Of a stretch of 64,000 nt of DNA, positions 33,717 to 42,034 are shown piece after piece. A program made the translations under genes and the position numbers. Position 1 is the stretch's first letter. Every line of letters starts with the position of its first letter. The notes under the pieces were generated by a model. That model saw only the letters and a program-made list of their open reading frames with translations, was not told the origin of the DNA and made no database searches. Origin of the DNA: an uncultured Pelagibacteraceae bacterium (lineage in GTDB: Bacteria > Pseudomonadota > Alphaproteobacteria > Pelagibacterales > Pelagibacteraceae); contig CACMVB010000001.1 of NCBI GenBank assembly GCA_902617025.1, positions 186,001 through 250,000 of the forward strand, given 5' to 3'.

Positions 33717-34514
33717 TTTTTTGGTAACTTTTTCTTTTGTCGAGCCTAAATTAACTTCATCAAAATAAACAACCATATTTGGATAGGGTTTATCTCCATG
33801 TTCCCTTTTCCACCCGCTTACAAATGTCTGATAAATTCCAAAATCTAGTCCGACACCTCTTTTAGTGTATGGCGTAATATTTTTAATATTCTCAGCATTT
33901 AATATTAATTTATTATTAATCCAAACTTTCATGAATCCATTTTCTTCTCTTGAGTATCGAGCGTTAATTAGTACATCAGTCCATTTTCCTCTCATATCAT
34001 TTATCCTAATTGCCTTTTTCATTTCAACATACTCACCACTCCACATTCTTCCTACTTCTAACCATTCACCACTTCTATCTGTAATCATAAAAATAGGTTT
34101 CCAGCCTTTTTCATAAAGTTGAGCAAAAGTAGTTCTAACAGGGGCTACTGATTGATAGTCTTCGGGTAAATAAATTGATGCAGAATACCAATGATCTTTT
34201 TTACCCATTTGATGTTTTTTGAATTGAAGCTCAGTTCTTTGTCTATCTTTTTTACAATCATCATGTCCGCTATCTTTGCCACAATCACCTAATCTTACTT
34301 CAAATCTGTAAGATTTTTTTCCAGATCTTACAGGATGACCATCTTTACTATTAGCTAAAGTTAGAGAATATTTTTTTTTGTGAGAGATAGTTTTTCTTTT
34401 TACCTCAGTATTAGAGACATCTTTACTGTTTTTAGCTTCCAAATCTGAAAAGCCTGATAATAAAATGGCAAATAAAAAAAAACTATTTCTTATATTTTTT
34501 AATATTTTCAACAT
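33705..34514 (-). CDS. Secreted polysaccharide-lyase-like protein (heparin lyase I/PL7-like jelly roll)
   Basis: Starting from the ATG at 34514 the protein has an N-terminal signal sequence (SFFLFAILLSGFSDLEA). An upstream in-frame start at 34553 would put extra residues before it. The body looks like a beta-jelly-roll lyase: YRFEVRLGD, DRQRTELQF, WYSASIYLPEDY, TTFAQLYEKGWKPIFMI and LDFGIYQTF occur in the order seen in polysaccharide lyases. It may cleave or bind an acidic polysaccharide in the periplasm or outside. Catalytic residues cannot be assigned with confidence. It overlaps the end of the gamma carbonic anhydrase gene by 32 bases. Confidence 0.62.
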   Translation of the reverse strand: MLKILKNIRNSFFLFAILLSGFSDLEAKNSKDVSNTEVKRKTISHKKKYSLTLANSKDGHPVRSGKKSYRFEVRLGDCGKDSGHDDCKKDRQRTELQFKKHQMGKKDHWYSASIYLPEDYQSVAPVRTTFAQLYEKGWKPIFMITDRSGEWLEVGRMWSGEYVEMKKAIRINDMRGKWTDVLINARYSREENGFMKVWINNKLILNAENIKNITPYTKRGVGLDFGIYQTFVSGWKREHGDKPYPNMVVYFDEVNLGSTKEKVTKKLGN

Positions 34515-34986
34515 AGTCTCTGGCGTTTTCTTTAATATGTTGTATCTCTTCATCAGTAACTTGTCTGACTACTTTGCCAGGGCTTCCTAAGACAAGTGAT
34601 CTGTCTGGAATAACTTTATTTTCTGTGACTAATGAGTTTGCTCCGATGATACAATTTTTTCCAATCTTTGCTTTGTTTAAAATAGTTGAGCCTATTCCAA
34701 TAATACAATCATCTGAAATTTCACATCCGTGAAGCATAACCATATGACCTACTGTAACACCTTTGCCTACAATAGTTGGGCATCCTGGATCTGTGTGTAT
34801 TACGCTACCATCTTGAATATTCGAACCTTCGCCAATAATAATTGGTTCTAAATCACCTCTTAAAGTTGCATTAAACCAAATATTAGAATTCTTTTTTAAT
34901 TCAACTCTGCCAATGATAACTGCATTAGAAGCTACCCAGCTGTCTGGATCCATTTTTGGAGTGTGACCGTTAACATCGTAAATCAT
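34483..34986 (-). CDS. Gamma carbonic anhydrase-family protein
   Basis: The 167-residue protein is a left-handed beta-helix of hexapeptide repeats. The zinc His ligands of the gamma class appear in GSVIHTDPG (about 60-68) and VGHMVMLHGC (about 78-87). RGDLEPI and the GSPGKVVR ending are conserved in this family (YrdA/CaiE/PaaY-like). Many members lack proven CO2 hydration activity, so the role remains open. Confidence 0.85.
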   Translation of the reverse strand: MIYDVNGHTPKMDPDSWVASNAVIIGRVELKKNSNIWFNATLRGDLEPIIIGEGSNIQDGSVIHTDPGCPTIVGKGVTVGHMVMLHGCEISDDCIIGIGSTILNKAKIGKNCIIGANSLVTENKVIPDRSLVLGSPGKVVRQVTDEEIQHIKENARDYVENIKKYKK

Positions 34987-35027
34987 AAATTTGCTGTAAT
35001 GTATTATTAATTATCTTATAATATATT

Positions 35028-35585
35028 ATGGCTTTAACAAAGACACCAGTCTGCGATTTTGGAAAAAAAGCTGAGGATTTCAAACTAAAATCAATAGAAA
35101 ATAAAATAATCTCTTTAAATGATGTTAAAGGTGAAAAAGCTACACTTATTATGTTCATATGTAATCACTGTCCTTACGTAAAAGCTATTATTCGTGATTT
35201 AGCAAATGATTGTAACGAATTAAAAAAAGACGGGATTAACTCTGTTGCAATCATGTCTAATGATACTAAAAATTATCCAGAGGACTCGTTCGATAACATG
35301 ATTAAATTTGCAAAAGCAAATGATTTTGGTGAAATGCATTATTTGATTGATGAAACACAAGAGATAGCAAGAAAGTACGGTGCGGTTTGCACTCCAGACT
35401 TTTTTGGTTACAATAAAGATTTAAAACTTCAATATCGTGGAAGATTTAGAGAGCTTAAAGATTTAAAACCTATTTCAAAAGGAGATAGTGATTTAAAAGT
35501 AGCGATGAAAATGATTTCAAAAACTCAAGCTGGTCCAAAGGAACAAACTCCTAGTATGGGATGTAATATAAAGTGGTTTAATTAA
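35028..35585 (+). CDS. Peroxiredoxin/thioredoxin-like AhpC-TSA protein
   Basis: This 185-residue thioredoxin-fold protein has FICNHCPYVKAI (about 42-53) at the expected active-site position. The GRFRELKDLKP and SMGCNIKW segments match the family often annotated as thioredoxin-family or AhpC/TSA. The NHCPYV motif has one Cys in place of CxxC, so peroxidase activity is plausible but not proven. It shares one base (TAATG) with the following glycosyltransferase gene. Confidence 0.8.
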   Translation: MALTKTPVCDFGKKAEDFKLKSIENKIISLNDVKGEKATLIMFICNHCPYVKAIIRDLANDCNELKKDGINSVAIMSNDTKNYPEDSFDNMIKFAKANDFGEMHYLIDETQEIARKYGAVCTPDFFGYNKDLKLQYRGRFRELKDLKPISKGDSDLKVAMKMISKTQAGPKEQTPSMGCNIKWFN

Positions 35586-36670
35586 TGTTTTTAGTTTCTA
35601 CTAGAAATTTTCCTCCTGAACTTGGCGGGATGCAGAACCTTATGGAAGGTTTATCTAATGCTCTCATAGATCATGGTCCAGTAAAGGTTTTTGCAGATAA
35701 TCATGAGCATGCTGAAAACTATGATCAAAATTCAAAATTAAATATAGAGAGGATTTCAGGTTTTAAAATTTTTAGGAAGTATAGAAAAGCAAATTTAGTT
35801 AAAGATTTCATTAAACAAAATCAAATAAGAGCATGTTTCTTTGATCATTGGAAAAGTATTGAAAATATTGAATTAGACACCCTGAAGAAAACAAAATCTT
35901 TCTGCTTAATTCACTCAAAAGAAATAAATCATCCTGTTGGCTCTTCTTTAAATAAAAGAGTTTTAAAATCGTTGGGAAAGGCAGATTTCATAATTGCAAA
36001 TTCAAAATTTACTAAGGAATTAGGTTTAAAACTTGGATTAAAAGATATTCGTGTAATTAATCCTGGTTGTAACTATCCTATTGATGTTAGTGAAGAAGCT
36101 AAAGAATTTTCTAAAAATATTTATGGAAATTCATCACCAAAATTAATTACTATTTCTAGATTAGATGGGCGTAAAAGCCATCAAAATATTTTAATGTCAA
36201 TAAAAAATCTTTTACCAAAATTTCCAAATTTAAAATATGTATCAATTGGTGATGGAGATGAAAGAAAAAATCTTGAAAAATTGAGAAAAGAATTAGATTT
36301 GGAAAAAAATGTTGAATTCATTTTTAATTCTACAGAGCAAGAAAAAGTTGGTTTACTTGAACAATCAGATGTATTTGTAATGCCCTCGGTCGTCTATAAA
36401 AAATCTGTTGAAGGGTTTGGTATTACTTATATTGAAGCAGCATCCTACGGAAAACCATCAATTGGTGGAATTTATGGTGGTGAAGGAGATGCCATAAAAT
36501 CTGGTGTAACAGGATATCTATGTAATGGTAATGACTTAAACGCTATTTATGATACGCTTTCAAAGATTTTATCAAACGAAAAATATAAAGAACTTGGTGC
36601 TAATGCTTTTGAATTTTCAAAGGGCTTTAGTTGGAATAAAATAATAAAAAATTATATTAATTTAATTTAG
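35585..36670 (+). CDS. Family 4 glycosyltransferase
   Basis: The 361-residue GT-B enzyme has an N-terminal acceptor domain with PPELGGMQNLMEGL (about 10-23). The C-terminal donor domain has SRLDGRKSHQNIL (about 194) and the E-x7-E type motif EGFGITYIEAASYGKPSIGG. It transfers a sugar from a nucleotide donor, probably in lipopolysaccharide or other surface glycan synthesis. It converges on a family 9 transferase gene, overlapping by 14 bases. Confidence 0.83.
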   Translation: MFLVSTRNFPPELGGMQNLMEGLSNALIDHGPVKVFADNHEHAENYDQNSKLNIERISGFKIFRKYRKANLVKDFIKQNQIRACFFDHWKSIENIELDTLKKTKSFCLIHSKEINHPVGSSLNKRVLKSLGKADFIIANSKFTKELGLKLGLKDIRVINPGCNYPIDVSEEAKEFSKNIYGNSSPKLITISRLDGRKSHQNILMSIKNLLPKFPNLKYVSIGDGDERKNLEKLRKELDLEKNVEFIFNSTEQEKVGLLEQSDVFVMPSVVYKKSVEGFGITYIEAASYGKPSIGGIYGGEGDAIKSGVTGYLCNGNDLNAIYDTLSKILSNEKYKELGANAFEFSKGFSWNKIIKNYINLI

Positions 36671-37589
36671 ATTTAATTTTTTCTAAGACAGTTTCGACTT
36701 TTAAATTATTTAAATTCTCAACAGTTATCGCTTTAAAGTTAAAATTTTCAATACTTACTTTCTTTGCAGTCGTGTGGCTTCCAAAAAGTACAATTCCAAT
36801 TTTATCTAAGTGTGAAGCTATGTGAGCGGGTCCGGTATCATTTGCAATGATAAATTTAGCATTACTTATTAAAGATATTAACGTCTTAATATTAATTGGC
36901 TCGTTGTTATCTAAAACCACTTTAGCATTCAATTGATTGGCTTCATCAATTTCATCTGGACCAGGCGCTAATAAAACTGGATATCTATTTTTATAATCTT
37001 GTTTTAACCGTGAAATTAAATCTTTAAAAAAAGGCCATTTTTTTTGGGGATGTTTTTTTGAGCAAAATGGAAACAATAAAATATATTCATTATTTGCATA
37101 TTGTTTTCTTAATCTTGAGATATCTGAAATAGCCCAATCTAAATCTATATTTTTAACATACTCAGTTTGCACTCCGCTTTTTTTTAATTGAATTTCCATT
37201 CTATTAAGAACAGGATCTTTGTCAAAATCACTCTTTTTTTGACCAGGCTCTAATGAAGTTTCAGTGGATGACCATTCAATATTTTTTAAAATAAATCTTT
37301 TATAAAATTTAGTTCTACTTGAATTTTGTAAATCAAAGATTTTAGTAAAGTTATATTTTTTAAGATTCTTTTTTAGATTATTTAAGTAAAATAAATTCCA
37401 TCTAGGTAACCTTTTATCAATTATCACACCATCTAGATAGGGGCATTCCGACATAAAAATTGCATAAGGCTGAGCCGTAAGTAAAAATACTTTTCTGTTT
37501 TTGTAAAAATTTTTTATATCTTTAATGGCACCATTTGCTTGAATTAAATCGCCTAGAGAACCATGCTTTATTATTAATATATTTGACAT
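36657..37589 (-). CDS. Family 9 glycosyltransferase (heptosyltransferase-like)
   Basis: The 310-residue protein starts with ILIIKHGSLGDLIQANGAI, the GT9 N-terminal signature, and has FIIANDTGPAHIASHLDKIG (about 250-269), where ADP-heptose-type donors bind. KHPQKKWPFFKDLI is also family-typical. It is likely to add a core sugar to lipid A. The neighbouring DUF6165 gene and GT4 gene support a lipopolysaccharide role. Confidence 0.85.
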   Translation of the reverse strand: MSNILIIKHGSLGDLIQANGAIKDIKNFYKNRKVFLLTAQPYAIFMSECPYLDGVIIDKRLPRWNLFYLNNLKKNLKKYNFTKIFDLQNSSRTKFYKRFILKNIEWSSTETSLEPGQKKSDFDKDPVLNRMEIQLKKSGVQTEYVKNIDLDWAISDISRLRKQYANNEYILLFPFCSKKHPQKKWPFFKDLISRLKQDYKNRYPVLLAPGPDEIDEANQLNAKVVLDNNEPINIKTLISLISNAKFIIANDTGPAHIASHLDKIGIVLFGSHTTAKKVSIENFNFKAITVENLNNLKVETVLEKIKSKLN

Positions 37590-37635
37590 TATTATTTCGA
37601 AGTATATTTAATGATTAATATAGTCAAATATTAAT

Positions 37636-38031
37636 ATGAGCAAGAAAATGGACAAAATATTGGCAGAAATATCAGCCGGAGAATTAATAGATAAAATTAC
37701 CATTTTAGAAATCAAGAAGGAAAAAATAAGTAATAAAGAAAAATTAGTAGAAGTGAATAAAGAGCTAATTTCGTTAAATGAAACTTTAAAAAAATCGATA
37801 AATAATGAAAGTAAAATTGTTAGTTTTAAGAATGATCTTAAAAATATAAATTTGAAACTTTGGGATATAGAAGATGGAAAAAGATCAGCTGAAAAAAATA
37901 ATCAATTTGATGAAAAATTTATTGAACTTGCCAGAAGCGTTTATAAATTTAATGACGAAAGAGCAAAAATTAAATCAGCAATTAACGAAGCTCTTGGATC
38001 AAATATAAAAGAGGTAAAGTCTTACGAATAG
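37636..38031 (+). CDS. DUF6165 family protein
   Basis: This 131-residue protein is largely helical and charged. It starts EISAGELIDKITILEIKKEKI and continues with LWDIEDGKRSAEKNNQFDEKFIELARSVYKFNDERA, which I recognise as the DUF6165 pattern. Such proteins often lie next to heptosyltransferase genes. No enzymatic motif is visible; the function is unknown. It is divergent from the GT9 gene. Confidence 0.75.
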   Translation: MSKKMDKILAEISAGELIDKITILEIKKEKISNKEKLVEVNKELISLNETLKKSINNESKIVSFKNDLKNINLKLWDIEDGKRSAEKNNQFDEKFIELARSVYKFNDERAKIKSAINEALGSNIKEVKSYE

Positions 38032-38829
38032 TTAGTTGCTCTTTAAACTAGGTATTCTTAACCTAAGATTTTTTGATAGTTTTGGATTTATAGTTGCTGT
38101 AATTACACCCTCTGATTTCTTTAATTCTCTAATTATTTCACCATCAGGAGAAATGATTAATGAATGTCCAAATGTTTTTCTTCCATTATAGTGTGTTCCT
38201 CCTTGAGCAGGTGCAAAAATATAACAAAAATTTTCTATAGCTCTAGCTCTCAATAAAGAATGCCAATGTTTCTTGCCAGTTGTCTCAGTAAAGGCAGATG
38301 GAACAGTTAAAAATAACGATCCCGCCTTAGCCAGTTTTCTATATAGAATTGGAAATCTAAGATCGTAACAAATACTTAAACCAATCTTTCCCCAAGGTAA
38401 TTTAAATGTCTTTATTTTGTTTCCTGGATTAAAACTCTTTGACTCAAAATATTTTTCTTTTTTACTTAAATTAACATCATACATATGAATTTTATCATAA
38501 TATGTTCTAACTCTTCCACTTTTATCAATCAAAACAGATCTATTAACTAATTTATTTTTTTGAATTTTAATTATTAAAGATCCTATCAAAATCCATTTTT
38601 TATATTTTTTTGCAAGTTTTTTTATGCCATTAAGGTAAATATCATTTTGCATTGAGGTGCAAATTTTTAGCAGTTCTTTTTTATTTAAAGAGAAATGCGA
38701 AGAAACTTCTGGGGTAATTATAAAATCCGTTTTTTGCTTTACTGCTTTAATAATAAGTTTCGAAGTTTTGTCTAAATTGTAATGAATATTATTGTTTGAT
38801 CTTAATTGAATACAAGAAACACGGAACAT
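38032..38829 (-). CDS. Carbon-nitrogen hydrolase, Nit-type amidase
   Basis: This 265-residue nitrilase-superfamily enzyme has the Glu-Lys-Cys triad. Glu lies in IITPEVSSHFS, Lys in YDKIHMYDV and Cys in LSICYDLRFP. The HWHSLLRARAIENFCYIFAPAQ segment favours the Nit1/Nit2 group, which hydrolyses deaminated glutathione or omega-amides such as 2-oxoglutaramate. The ATG at 38829 shares a base with the speD-speE stop. The position could link it to omega-amidase work after a methionine-salvage transamination, but that is inference. Confidence 0.83.
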   Translation of the reverse strand: MFRVSCIQLRSNNNIHYNLDKTSKLIIKAVKQKTDFIITPEVSSHFSLNKKELLKICTSMQNDIYLNGIKKLAKKYKKWILIGSLIIKIQKNKLVNRSVLIDKSGRVRTYYDKIHMYDVNLSKKEKYFESKSFNPGNKIKTFKLPWGKIGLSICYDLRFPILYRKLAKAGSLFLTVPSAFTETTGKKHWHSLLRARAIENFCYIFAPAQGGTHYNGRKTFGHSLIISPDGEIIRELKKSEGVITATINPKLSKNLRLRIPSLKSN

Positions 38830-39869
38830 TACTTCATTATAGATGAAGCAAAATTCCATTTACAGTCAAAACTAGGGATATAAGCCCCAGATAATTTAAC
38901 ATTTCCAAAGCTTTTTCCTAAAACCTTGCACCATTTATCAACTTGTTTAGGTTTTTTATCCTGGCTTCCAACTTGAGCAGTAATTACACCACCTTTTTTA
39001 AGTATTCTTTTTAAACCTTTCATATTTTTTTTTGCTAAATCAATGCAATATTGATCATCATTTAAATCTACAAAAATTTTATCGTATTTTGAGTCCTCTA
39101 TATCTTTTATGCTTTTAAATGCATCTCCCCAGAAAGTTTTTATTTTATTACTCTTTTTAACTTTAGAGCAAACTTTAGGTAAATGGCGATAACACACATC
39201 TACTATCTCAGGATCTAGTTCAAACCAATCGATATAATTAGAATTGTTTTCTAAACATGCTCTAGCAACACCTCCGTCACCTCCACCAATAATCGCTACA
39301 TTATTATTTTTTTTACTTAGATCATAACTGGATTTAAAAAAATTTGAGCTATAGATTTTTTCATCCTTTTCGGCTACTTGAATTTCATGGTCTATAAATA
39401 ACGCGTGTCCAAATTCTTCTAGGTCCATTATTTCTACAAATTGCCCAACTTTAGAGGTAAATTTTTCTAATACATCTTTGACCACATAGAATTTTTTTTG
39501 GCCTGGGGAACTATAAATATCATCATAAAGACCTATACTACTTCGATCAAAAGCATTAGTCACAACTCTTTGATGGTCAATCTCTTTTCTTAAAATTTTA
39601 AGAGCAACTTTAGGGTTTACTTTCCCACACGTAAAAAAATCAAAACTTATAACGCCTCTTTCAGGGAAGGTATGAAAACTAAAATGACTTTCTGACAATA
39701 GAGCAACTAAAGTAAAGCCTTGTGGTTCAAATCTATGAGAAGCAACGTTTAATATTTCCACCTTTGCAGCTTTTGCTATTTTGTAGATAACTTTTTCGTA
39801 AAATTCTGGTGAATAGTCTTTTTTAACACCAAGAAAATCAATGGTAATGTGCTCACCAACTTTAATCAT
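38829..39869 (-). CDS. Fused S-adenosylmethionine decarboxylase and spermidine synthase
   Basis: Residues 1-120 are a SpeD domain. LLSESHFSFHTFPE places Ser61 as the autocleavage and pyruvoyl residue, with His66 and Cys81 at the spacing seen in class 1b enzymes. Residues about 130-346 are a SpeE-type aminopropyltransferase with IIGGGDGGVARA (SAM-binding loop), WFELDPEIVDVC and the C-terminal fold. The usual D-S-x-D-P block is replaced by FVDLNDDQYC. The fusion makes decarboxylated SAM and transfers its aminopropyl group, releasing methylthioadenosine. The next upstream genes, spaced by 5 bases, are MTA-salvage enzymes. Confidence 0.9.
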   Translation of the reverse strand: MIKVGEHITIDFLGVKKDYSPEFYEKVIYKIAKAAKVEILNVASHRFEPQGFTLVALLSESHFSFHTFPERGVISFDFFTCGKVNPKVALKILRKEIDHQRVVTNAFDRSSIGLYDDIYSSPGQKKFYVVKDVLEKFTSKVGQFVEIMDLEEFGHALFIDHEIQVAEKDEKIYSSNFFKSSYDLSKKNNNVAIIGGGDGGVARACLENNSNYIDWFELDPEIVDVCYRHLPKVCSKVKKSNKIKTFWGDAFKSIKDIEDSKYDKIFVDLNDDQYCIDLAKKNMKGLKRILKKGGVITAQVGSQDKKPKQVDKWCKVLGKSFGNVKLSGAYIPSFDCKWNFASSIMK

Positions 39870-39874
39870 AAAAA

Positions 39875-40519
39875 TTATCCTTTTTTATAATTTTTAAATT
39901 TTCCTAAGACAATTCTCATTTCTTTTTTTGAAAGAATCTTAGGTATACCAATTCTTATGGCATTTATATATTGATGGCAAATATTTTCAATCTCCTGAGC
40001 GAGCTCAAAAGTTTTTTCTAAATTTTCTCCAAAAGCAACCTGGCCGTGATTAGCAATTAAACATGCTGTTCTATTTTTTAGTGCTCTAATAATATTTCTT
40101 GAGAGAATTTTTGTACCAAAAGTAGCATATTTAGTGCATTTAATATCTTCCCCACCTGCCACTGCAACCATGTAGTGAAAAGCTGGGATACTTTTTTGAT
40201 GAGTAGAGACAGCTGTGGCACAAGTAGAGTGAGCGTGAACGATAGCTTTAGCCTCTTTTTTATTCACATAAATATCTTGATGAAATTTCCACTCTGAGGA
40301 TGGTTTACCCTTTTTTTTATCATAAACACCTTTAAGAGAAACAAAGACAATGTCTTTTGTTTTTAAAGAAGAATACTTTCTTCCAGATGGAGTAATATAA
40401 AAACCATCCACTCCTTTTTCTTTTGCTCTTACAGATATATTTCCTGATCTTAAAGCAGATAAATTTGTTATATTTAATTTTTTTGAATATTTTATGACTT
40501 CAGCTTTTTGTTTGCTCAC
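39875..40519 (-). CDS. Class II aldolase/adducin-family protein, probable methylthioribulose-phosphate enzyme
   Basis: The 214-residue protein is of the class II aldolase/MtnB type. IVHAHSTCATAVS (about 91-103) gives the H-x-H zinc pair, and IANHGQVAFG (about 154-163) gives the third His. Near the start are ALRSGNISVRAK and FYITPSGRKYSSL. In this setting it could dehydrate methylthioribulose-1-phosphate (MtnB) or cleave it to dihydroxyacetone phosphate and methylthioacetaldehyde (Ald2 of the DHAP shunt). No mtnC, D or E lies here, which leans to the aldolase reading. It overlaps mtnA by 4 bases. Confidence 0.78.
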   Translation of the reverse strand: MSKQKAEVIKYSKKLNITNLSALRSGNISVRAKEKGVDGFYITPSGRKYSSLKTKDIVFVSLKGVYDKKKGKPSSEWKFHQDIYVNKKEAKAIVHAHSTCATAVSTHQKSIPAFHYMVAVAGGEDIKCTKYATFGTKILSRNIIRALKNRTACLIANHGQVAFGENLEKTFELAQEIENICHQYINAIRIGIPKILSKKEMRIVLGKFKNYKKG

Positions 40520-41586
40520 TTAAATAAACCTTTCAAACCTTTTTCTGAAGCTTCACAAACGCCTTTTTCAGTTATTAAACCTGTAACAAGTTTAGCGGGT
40601 GTAATATCAAAAGCTAAGTTTAATGATTTACTTTTTTGTGGGTAAATTCTTACTTTTTTAATTTCATTATTTTCATCTATTCCTTCAACATATGATAATT
40701 CCTCTGAATTTCTTTCCTCGATGGGAATTTGTCTATGATCTTTAATGCTCCAGTCTATAGTTGAACTTGGTAATGCAACATAAAAAGGAATATTATTATC
40801 TTTTGCAGATAAAGCTTTTAAATAAGTTCCAATTTTATTGCATACGTCACCATTAGACAAAGTTCTATCGGTTCCAACGATGCACATATCTACTAGTCCT
40901 CTTTGCATTAAAATACCACCTGCATTATCTGTTATAACTGTGTTTGAAATTCCCTCTTCATTTAATTCATAAGAAGTTAAATTTGCTCCTTGATTTCTTG
41001 GTCTTGTTTCGTCTACCCAAACATGAATTTTAATACCTTTTTTATGAGCATGATATATCGGCGAAGTAGCAGTCCCCCAATCTATAGTTGCTAACCAACC
41101 TGCGTTGCAATGGGTTAAAATATTAACTGTACCCTTTTTTTTGTTAGCAATGTCTTCAATAATTTTAAGGCCATTCAAACCGATATCTTTACAAAATTTT
41201 TCATCCTCTTCTGTAATCGCCTTTGCCTCATCTAAAGCTATTTTCAAGATATCTTTTTCATTTACTCCTGATAACTTTTTCATCATTCTGTCTACAGCCC
41301 ACTTTAAATTTATTGCAGTGGGTCTAGAAGCAATTAACTCTTCACTAGATTTCTTTAAAAAAGATAAATCATTTTTTTCTATTATAGATAAGACTAAACC
41401 ATAGGAAGCAGTAGCACCAATTAATGGGGCACCTCTCACCTCCATAATTTTAATGGCATTAATCGCATCTTTTACAGTTTTTAAATCTTTAATGATAAAC
41501 TGATGAGGAAGCTTTGTTTGATCAATAATTTTAACTAAATTATTCTCAAACCAAATGGTCTTGTAAGCCTCTCCCATTATTTTCAT
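40516..41586 (-). CDS. mtnA: Methylthioribose-1-phosphate isomerase
   Basis: MtnA isomerises methylthioribose-1-phosphate to the ribulose form. The 356-residue protein has the family signatures MEVRGAPLIGATASYG (about 48-63), ILTHCNAGWLAT (about 158-169, with the catalytic Cys), VDETRPRNQGANLTSYE and GTDRTLSNGDVCNKIGTY (about 238-255, with the catalytic Asp). Both ends overlap neighbours by 4 bases, indicating coupled translation with the tautomerase upstream and aldolase downstream. Confidence 0.94.
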   Translation of the reverse strand: MKIMGEAYKTIWFENNLVKIIDQTKLPHQFIIKDLKTVKDAINAIKIMEVRGAPLIGATASYGLVLSIIEKNDLSFLKKSSEELIASRPTAINLKWAVDRMMKKLSGVNEKDILKIALDEAKAITEEDEKFCKDIGLNGLKIIEDIANKKKGTVNILTHCNAGWLATIDWGTATSPIYHAHKKGIKIHVWVDETRPRNQGANLTSYELNEEGISNTVITDNAGGILMQRGLVDMCIVGTDRTLSNGDVCNKIGTYLKALSAKDNNIPFYVALPSSTIDWSIKDHRQIPIEERNSEELSYVEGIDENNEIKKVRIYPQKSKSLNLAFDITPAKLVTGLITEKGVCEASEKGLKGLFK

Positions 41587-42029
41587 TTACTTTTTTCCAT
41601 TTTTTTTAATCTTTTTCTTAAACTTGGTGGTAAAGAATTAAACCATTTTTTTTCCTTTCCTGATTTAGGCAAAACTTCTCCATATTCAATCATTTGATCC
41701 GGTATCAAATCTTCCAAGTAAACCCAAACAAAATCGCTCTGTAACTTTGTGTTCTTAATTAAAATTTTTTTCAAACCTAAAATTAATTCTTTTTTGACTT
41801 TTGATGTTCTTCCGGCTCTTATTTGTCCATTTAAGAAAATTTCCTTAGTTTTAACTAATTTTCCACCCATGAAATGAGCATTTTTTTGATTTTTTTGAAA
41901 AATTACTTGAGCAAAAAATGTATTTGCTCCCGTATATTTACTGTGAGTATTCGTAATAGCTTTGGCAATAGAATTTTTTTGTTTTGGTGAAAGATTTATA
42001 TTTGAATATTTTACCGTATAAGTTGGCAT
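41583..42029 (-). CDS. cis-CaaD-like tautomerase
   Basis: The 148-residue protein starts MPTYTV, so Pro1 (after Met removal) can act as the catalytic base. Numbering from that Pro, His28, Arg70, Arg73, Tyr103 and Glu114 all fall at the positions used by cis-3-chloroacrylic acid dehalogenase. The surrounding segments FFAQVIFQ, GQIRAGRT, WVYLEDLIPDQMIEYG and EKKWFNSLP also resemble that family. It is set between mtnP (5-base gap) and mtnA (4-base overlap), so a role in methylthioribose metabolism is likely but undescribed as far as I know. True dehalogenase activity is not implied. Confidence 0.85.
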   Translation of the reverse strand: MPTYTVKYSNINLSPKQKNSIAKAITNTHSKYTGANTFFAQVIFQKNQKNAHFMGGKLVKTKEIFLNGQIRAGRTSKVKKELILGLKKILIKNTKLQSDFVWVYLEDLIPDQMIEYGEVLPKSGKEKKWFNSLPPSLRKRLKKMEKSK

Positions 42030-42034
42030 TGAAA

